From NCBI GenBank assembly GCA_036489765.1, contig DASXFE010000132.1, positions 62,001-126,000 of the forward strand: DNA of 64,000 nucleotides. Direction: 5' to 3'. This document shows, in pieces, positions 60,549 through 64,000 of this stretch. The notes below the pieces were generated by a model that was not told the origin of the DNA, did no database searches, and saw nothing but the letters and a program-made list of their open reading frames with translations. Position numbers and translations under genes: made by a program. The stretch's first letter is position 1. Every line of letters begins with the position of its first letter. Source of the DNA: DATARH01 sp036489765. GTDB lineage: Bacteria; Pseudomonadota; Alphaproteobacteria; ATCC43930; CGMCC-115725.

Positions 60549-60906
60549 CAAGGCGAGGCGGCGAGGGTTGCGATATCGGCGTCGGTGAGGATCGAGGCGA
60601 CCGAGGTCGTGTTGCCGTCGATGTCGCCCCGGCTGCCGGCCCGGAACGCCTTGAGCTGCTCGGTCAGGTAGTCGATGTGCTGGCCCGCGCGCGCGACACC
60701 GGACCCTGCCCGGCGAGGGCCGGCGTATGGCATTGCGCGCAGAGCTTCGCCTTGACGAGGCCCGGCCCCTTGGCGAGCGCATCGGGGCTCGACCGGCGCA
60801 GCGGTTTCCATTTCGGCTGGCTGCTGTAATAGGCGGAGAGGTTGCCGAGGTCGTCGTCCTGGCGCGCCTCTCGCGCAGCGACCTCAGGAAACTCCGTGCG
60901 CTCGGC
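60548..60906 (-). pseudogene. c4-type cytochrome c remnant, truncated and frameshifted
   Basis: The minus strand encodes DDDLGNLSAYYSSQPKW, then KLCAQCHTPALAGQGPV with a heme-binding CAQCH at 60727-60741. The frame then shifts; the next frame continues with GQHIDYLTEQLKAFRAGSRGDIDGN and ends TLAASP. Together this is the second half of a diheme c4-like cytochrome. The first heme domain and signal peptide are absent, with only about 44 bases left before the dioxygenase stop. The shift sits in a GCGCGCGC run near 60683-60692. Truncation makes this a true pseudogene even if the frameshift is a sequencing error. Confidence 0.7.
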
Positions 60907-60949
60907 GATGCTCCTCGCTCTGGCGGCAGCGACCGGCCTTCCGCGGGAG

Positions 60950-61822
60950 CTAAACCGGCCGGTCGCCTTTGACCGTGACGCGGTTGCCGCTGCGGGTGTG
61001 GGGCCAATAGTCCCACATCGCGTGGTGCTGGACGCAGCGATTGTCCCAGAACGCGATCGAGTTCTCCTCCCAGCGGAAGCGGCACTGGAAGAGCGGGTTC
61101 GCCATGTGCTTGTAGAGATAGGCGAGGATGCCGGTGCTCTCGTCGCGCGGGATGCCGTTGATGAACCGGGTGAACCCCTCGTTGACGTAAAGCGCCTTTT
61201 TGCCGGTCACCGGATGCGTGCGGACGATCGGGTGGTCGGCGTAGGGGTAGCTGTCCTTGTCCTTGACCCCGTAATTCGCGTACTGGCCGCGGTAGTGCTC
61301 ACCGGTGTGCCGGGCGGTGAGGCCGTCGAGATACGTCTTCATCCGGTCGCTGAGCGCGTCGTAGGCGGCGTACATGTTGGCGAAGATCGTGTCGCCGCCG
61401 CGCGGCGGGCATGTCTTGATGTAGAGGATGCTGCCCATCGGCGGCTCGGGGTCGCACGACACGTCCGAGTGCCAGCCCTCGCCATTGGCGCGCGGGGAGT
61501 CCTTGTCGGCGTGGATGATCATCAGCTCGGGATGGCCGGGGTCGGCCGGCGCCGCCGGGTGGATGTGCAATTCGCCGAAGCGGCGGCCGAAATCGAGGTG
61601 CTGGTCCGGGGTCAGGTGCTGGTCGCGGAAGAAGATGACCAGGTTCTCGGCGAGCGCGCGGTGGATCTCGTCCATCTGGCGATTGCTGAGGTCGCGCAAG
61701 TCGACCCCGCCGATCTCGCCACCGAGGATCGGGGTCAGCTTGTCGACCGAGATCGTCTCGTAGGGCGAATCGTCGGGCGTGTATTTGATGCGGGGGCCGC
61801 TGCGGTCGCGAAACAGGGTCAT
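60950..61822 (-). CDS. TauD/TfdA-family alpha-ketoglutarate dioxygenase
   Basis: A 290-residue Fe(II)/2-oxoglutarate dioxygenase. The iron site is intact: GWHSDVSC (His-x-Asp) and the distal histidine in DNRCVQHHAMWDY, with the 2-oxoglutarate arginine in HTRSGNRVTVKGDRPV. The family hydroxylates taurine, chlorophenoxy acids, sulfonates or quaternary amines. Substrate unknown. It lies next to the porin and decayed cytochrome genes, and may share a pathway with the SsuABC/SsuD-like genes, though 20 kb away. Confidence 0.9.
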   Translation of the reverse strand: MTLFRDRSGPRIKYTPDDSPYETISVDKLTPILGGEIGGVDLRDLSNRQMDEIHRALAENLVIFFRDQHLTPDQHLDFGRRFGELHIHPAAPADPGHPELMIIHADKDSPRANGEGWHSDVSCDPEPPMGSILYIKTCPPRGGDTIFANMYAAYDALSDRMKTYLDGLTARHTGEHYRGQYANYGVKDKDSYPYADHPIVRTHPVTGKKALYVNEGFTRFINGIPRDESTGILAYLYKHMANPLFQCRFRWEENSIAFWDNRCVQHHAMWDYWPHTRSGNRVTVKGDRPV

Positions 61823-61938
61823 GGATGAAATCCTCGATCGAATCCTCGGGCGCGATGTGGGTCACGATGGCACTGCGCAGGCTTCGCGGCAATCGCGCGC
61901 CGCGGCAGGGTGCGCTGCGGAAAAGCGCCGAGGCGGCG

Positions 61939-62106
61939 CTAGTGGTGTTCGAGCTGGTAGAGCTCGTCCTTGATCCGCAATTTCTGTCGTTTCAGATCGG
62001 CGATAGCGTCGTGGTTCGGCAGCGGGCGAGCGTTCTCCTCGGTGATCTCGTGCTCGAGCGCGGCGTGCTGCTGCTTCAGCGCGACGATCCGATCGGGTTC
62101 AGACAT
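61939..62106 (-). CDS. DUF465 (YdcH-like) small coiled-coil protein
   Basis: A 55-residue helical protein from ATG 62104-62106 to TAG at 61939. Pattern MSEPDRIVALKQQHAALEHE, then LPNHDAIADLKRQKLRIKDEL, is the DUF465 family, in which a Leu/His pattern forms an antiparallel helical hairpin. The function is unknown. A second family member is at 63433. Confidence 0.85.
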   Translation of the reverse strand: MSEPDRIVALKQQHAALEHEITEENARPLPNHDAIADLKRQKLRIKDELYQLEHH

Positions 62107-62249
62107 GCGGTCTTCTCCTCACCGTGACAACTACGTGGCCGATGCTACGCCTGCGGCGCCCGATCGGCCAGGGATTGTCATGTCCCACCGGGGGAGATAT
62201 GCCGGCAGCGGCGAGTTCAAGGGAGAAAGAACCTTGAGGAAAGATTGCG

Positions 62250-62861
62250 GTGATGCGGCGACCTAGCGGGCATCCCCGTCTGATCGTCGGGATCAGCGGC
62301 GCCTCCGGGATCGTCTACGGCGCCCGGCTCCTCGATCTGCTGCGCGATCTGCCGGTCGAGACCCATCTCGTCATGAGCAAGAGTGCCGAGGTGACGCTGG
62401 CGCTCGAAACCGATCTGAAGCCGGCCGATCTCCGTGCGCGCGCCGATGTCGTCCATCCGATCGGCGACATGGCCGCGTCGATCTCGTCAGGCTCGTTCCA
62501 GACGATGGGCATGGTCATCGCGCCGTGCTCGATCCGCAGCATGGGCGAGATCGCGACCGGGGTGACGACGACGCTCCTCACGCGTGCCGCCGACGTCGTG
62601 CTCAAGGAGCGCCGGCGGCTCGTGCTGATGGTGCGCGAAACGCCGCTCCATACCGGCCATCTGCGCACGATGGCGGCGCTTTCCGAGATCGGCGCGGTGA
62701 TCGCCCCGCCCGTCCCGGCCTTCTACGCCCGGCCGAAGACGCTCGACGAGATGGTCGACCAGAGCCTCGGCCGCGTCCTCGATCTCTTCGGCCTCGACGC
62801 CGGCACGGTGCGCCGCTGGGGCGAGGAAGAACGCCGCCGCCCCGCTAAGCGTGGCGACTGA
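62250..62861 (+). CDS. ubiX: Flavin prenyltransferase UbiX
   Basis: A 203-residue enzyme that attaches a dimethylallyl group to FMN, making the cofactor of UbiD-type decarboxylases in ubiquinone synthesis and elsewhere. Motifs are VGISGASGIVYGARLL, the FMN block APCSIRSMGEIATG, LLTRAADVVLKERR, LMVRETPLHTGHL and FYARPKTLDEMVDQ. Start is GTG 62250 or the ATG after it, with a GAGGA site upstream. The 3' end overlaps that of the convergent next gene by 17 bases. Confidence 0.95.
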   Translation: MMRRPSGHPRLIVGISGASGIVYGARLLDLLRDLPVETHLVMSKSAEVTLALETDLKPADLRARADVVHPIGDMAASISSGSFQTMGMVIAPCSIRSMGEIATGVTTTLLTRAADVVLKERRRLVLMVRETPLHTGHLRTMAALSEIGAVIAPPVPAFYARPKTLDEMVDQSLGRVLDLFGLDAGTVRRWGEEERRRPAKRGD

Positions 62862-63351
62862 ACCCGACGAGTGCCGCGCCGATCGTCTCTGACTCGGCCG
62901 AGGCTGCGCCGAGGTACAGCGCGAGGTTCGCAAGCGCCATTTCCAGCCGATCCGCCGGCGCCGTCGCGCGCGGTTCGACAGAGGCGGCAAGAGAGGCGGC
63001 AAGCCGCCCTTGCACCGCCCTTTCGGCTGCGACCTCAAGGGCCTGCACGCGCCGGCGCAACACCTGGACGTCGGGATCGGGATGGGCGCGCAGCCGGCGC
63101 CGCAGCCCGCGCAGCTCGACGACGACCGCTTCCCGCAGCGGCGCGGCAGCCGCCTCGGCCACGACCAAATCGGCGGCGCTCATCGCATACCCCCGCACCA
63201 GCCCCAGCCACAGCGCGTGGAGGATCACATTGACGTCGCGGCCGGAGCGATCCTGCAGCGCGATCAACGCCGGCGCGACACCCGGACAGGCGTAGAAGGC
63301 GAGCGAAAACCGCCAGAACGCCTCGCCGTCTCCGCGCCCGCCTGCCGCCAT
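62845..63351 (-). CDS. TIGR02444/DUF2390-type protein
   Basis: A 168-residue alpha-helical protein. FWRFSLAFYACPGVAPALIALQDRSGRDVNVILHALWLG is the family's diagnostic N-terminal block. The rest is alanine/arginine-rich helix with VVVELRGLRRRLRAH. Family function is unknown. It is convergent with ubiX, sharing 17 bases of 3' end. Confidence 0.8.
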   Translation of the reverse strand: MAAGGRGDGEAFWRFSLAFYACPGVAPALIALQDRSGRDVNVILHALWLGLVRGYAMSAADLVVAEAAAAPLREAVVVELRGLRRRLRAHPDPDVQVLRRRVQALEVAAERAVQGRLAASLAASVEPRATAPADRLEMALANLALYLGAASAESETIGAALVGFSRHA

Positions 63352-63432
63352 GATCTTCCCGCCACGGTTCTCTTCCCCGCGGCCTACCCTAGCCCAATTT
63401 CGTGCTATGATCGGGCATTCAACGAGCCCCCG

Positions 63433-63636
63433 ATGGACCTCGACGTCGAAACGCTAAAGGCCAGGCTGGCCGCGCTGCGCACCGAGCACCGCGATCTCGA
63501 CGACGTGATCGCCCGTGCTGTCGAGCTCGTCCCCTTCGACCAGCTCCAGCTGCAGCGCCTGAAGAAGCGCAAGCTCGCGCTCAAGGACCAGATCTCGAAG
63601 ATCGAGAGCGAGCTCCTGCCCGACATCATCGCCTGA
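63433..63636 (+). CDS. DUF465 (YdcH-like) small coiled-coil protein, second copy
   Basis: A 67-residue helical protein, MDLDVETLKARLAALRTEH, then AVELVPFDQLQLQRLKKRKLALKDQISKIE, with the DUF465 LKKRKLxLKD block near the C-terminus. ATG 63433 begins the helix; an upstream extension is out of family. It is followed by a strong inverted repeat. Function unknown. Confidence 0.85.
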   Translation: MDLDVETLKARLAALRTEHRDLDDVIARAVELVPFDQLQLQRLKKRKLALKDQISKIESELLPDIIA

Positions 63637-63640
63637 GTGT

Positions 63641-63697
63641 TGAGACGGTGAAACGGTGAGATGACGGAGCGGCGGATCTCACCGCCTCACCGTCTCA
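63641..63697. terminator. Long near-perfect inverted repeat between convergent genes
   Basis: Left arm TGAGACGGTGA-AA-CGGTGAGAT (63641-63662) and right arm ATCTCACCG-CC-TCACCGTCTCA (63676-63697) pair over 20 of 22 bases around a 13-base loop. It lies 5 bases after the DUF465 stop and faces the GGDEF gene from the other side. A bidirectional terminator or a mobile hairpin element is likely; a short T-rich run is not obvious. Confidence 0.75.
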
Positions 63698-63763
63698 TTG
63701 TGAAAATACCGCCGCTTCGCGCTGCTTTCTTCAAGGCCTTTAAGTCTTCGTGGCGAAGACCCG

Positions 63764-64000
63764 CTACCGCGCCGCCGGCGCCCGTTTCTGGCGGTACATC
63801 GCGCGGTCGGCGGATTCGATGGCGACTTGCGGATCGTCGCCGGCGGTGAAGGAGTAGACGCCGTGCGCGGCGCTGACGCGGATGTCGGCGCCGGCCCAGC
63901 GCAAGGGTTCCGACGACAACGCGTTGGCCAGGGCCTCGGCCTTGGCTTTCGCCTGCTCCTCGTTGGTATGGGCGAGGATCACGCCGAACTCGTCACCGCC
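63764..64000 (-). CDS. GGDEF diguanylate cyclase, C-terminal part (5' end outside window)
   Basis: The minus-strand frame is open to the right edge. Its first visible codons spell GGDEF (63986-64000), the active-site motif of diguanylate cyclases, followed by GVILAHTNEEQAKAKAEALANAL, IRVSAAHGVYSF and ADRAMYRQKR, the usual end of the domain. It makes cyclic di-GMP from two GTP. Any sensor domain lies beyond the window. The PilZ protein at 269-607 could be a receptor, but they are 63 kb apart. Confidence 0.92.
   Translation of the reverse strand, partial: GGDEFGVILAHTNEEQAKAKAEALANALSSEPLRWAGADIRVSAAHGVYSFTAGDDPQVAIESADRAMYRQKRAPAAR

Overview
The window is GC-rich, densely coded DNA from an alphaproteobacterium. 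Marker genes that point there include a TrcR/DUF1013 regulator divergent from a DUF1192 gene, a DUF3309 micro-protein, two DUF465 (YdcH-like) genes, a MbfA-type ferritin/VIT1 iron exporter and a TIGR02444-type gene beside ubiX. A Rhodospirillales-like or neighbouring lineage is an inference from gene content. No rRNA, tRNA, CRISPR array, transposase or phage gene was recognised, so this looks like chromosome.

Layout. 1-3.4 kb: end of exonuclease III, a PilZ protein, and a KamA-family radical SAM enzyme translationally coupled to a K+ channel with two RCK modules. 3.4-16.3 kb: housekeeping genes (brnA with a broken brnT, valS, tolC, a pcm-like gene, folK, NYN nuclease, UDG, smpB, dapA, lytic transglycosylase, M23 peptidase). 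16.7-24.6 kb: a glycan island. An ABC exporter, an unusual glycoside-hydrolase/GT2 fusion and galE form one operon, divergent from UDP-glucose dehydrogenase and UDP-xylose synthase. 24.6-30.7 kb: lipoprotein, OmpA, TetR, SDR, a Rieske oxygenase stub, a triple RidA-like protein and the iron exporter. 30.7-41.5 kb: three uptake systems (TRAP; MalFG-type ABC without its own ATPase; SsuABC/TauABC-like ABC). 41.6-45.3 kb: NHL propeller, small proteins, a frameshifted TraB/GumN-like gene and an SsuD-like flavin monooxygenase. 45.3-47.7 kb: an exosortase E/protease fusion with its PEID-CTERM substrate. 48.2-64 kb: an SDR epimerase, a VapBC/FitAB-type module, cell-cycle genes, an MFS carrier, two acyl-CoA synthetases, Kup, an alginate-type porin beside a decayed cytochrome c and a TauD dioxygenase, ubiX, and the edge of a GGDEF protein.

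Two systems stand out. One is the minimal two-gene exosortase/CPBP-protease plus PEID-CTERM target locus. The other is the galE / hydrolase-GT2 / ABC exporter operon facing ugd-uxs, which reads as a complete route from UDP-sugars to an exported glycan. The window also carries several gene remnants (brnT, Rieske oxygenase, MNT nucleotidyltransferase, c4-type cytochrome) and copies of at least four families of inverted-repeat intergenic elements, most of them at operon ends.
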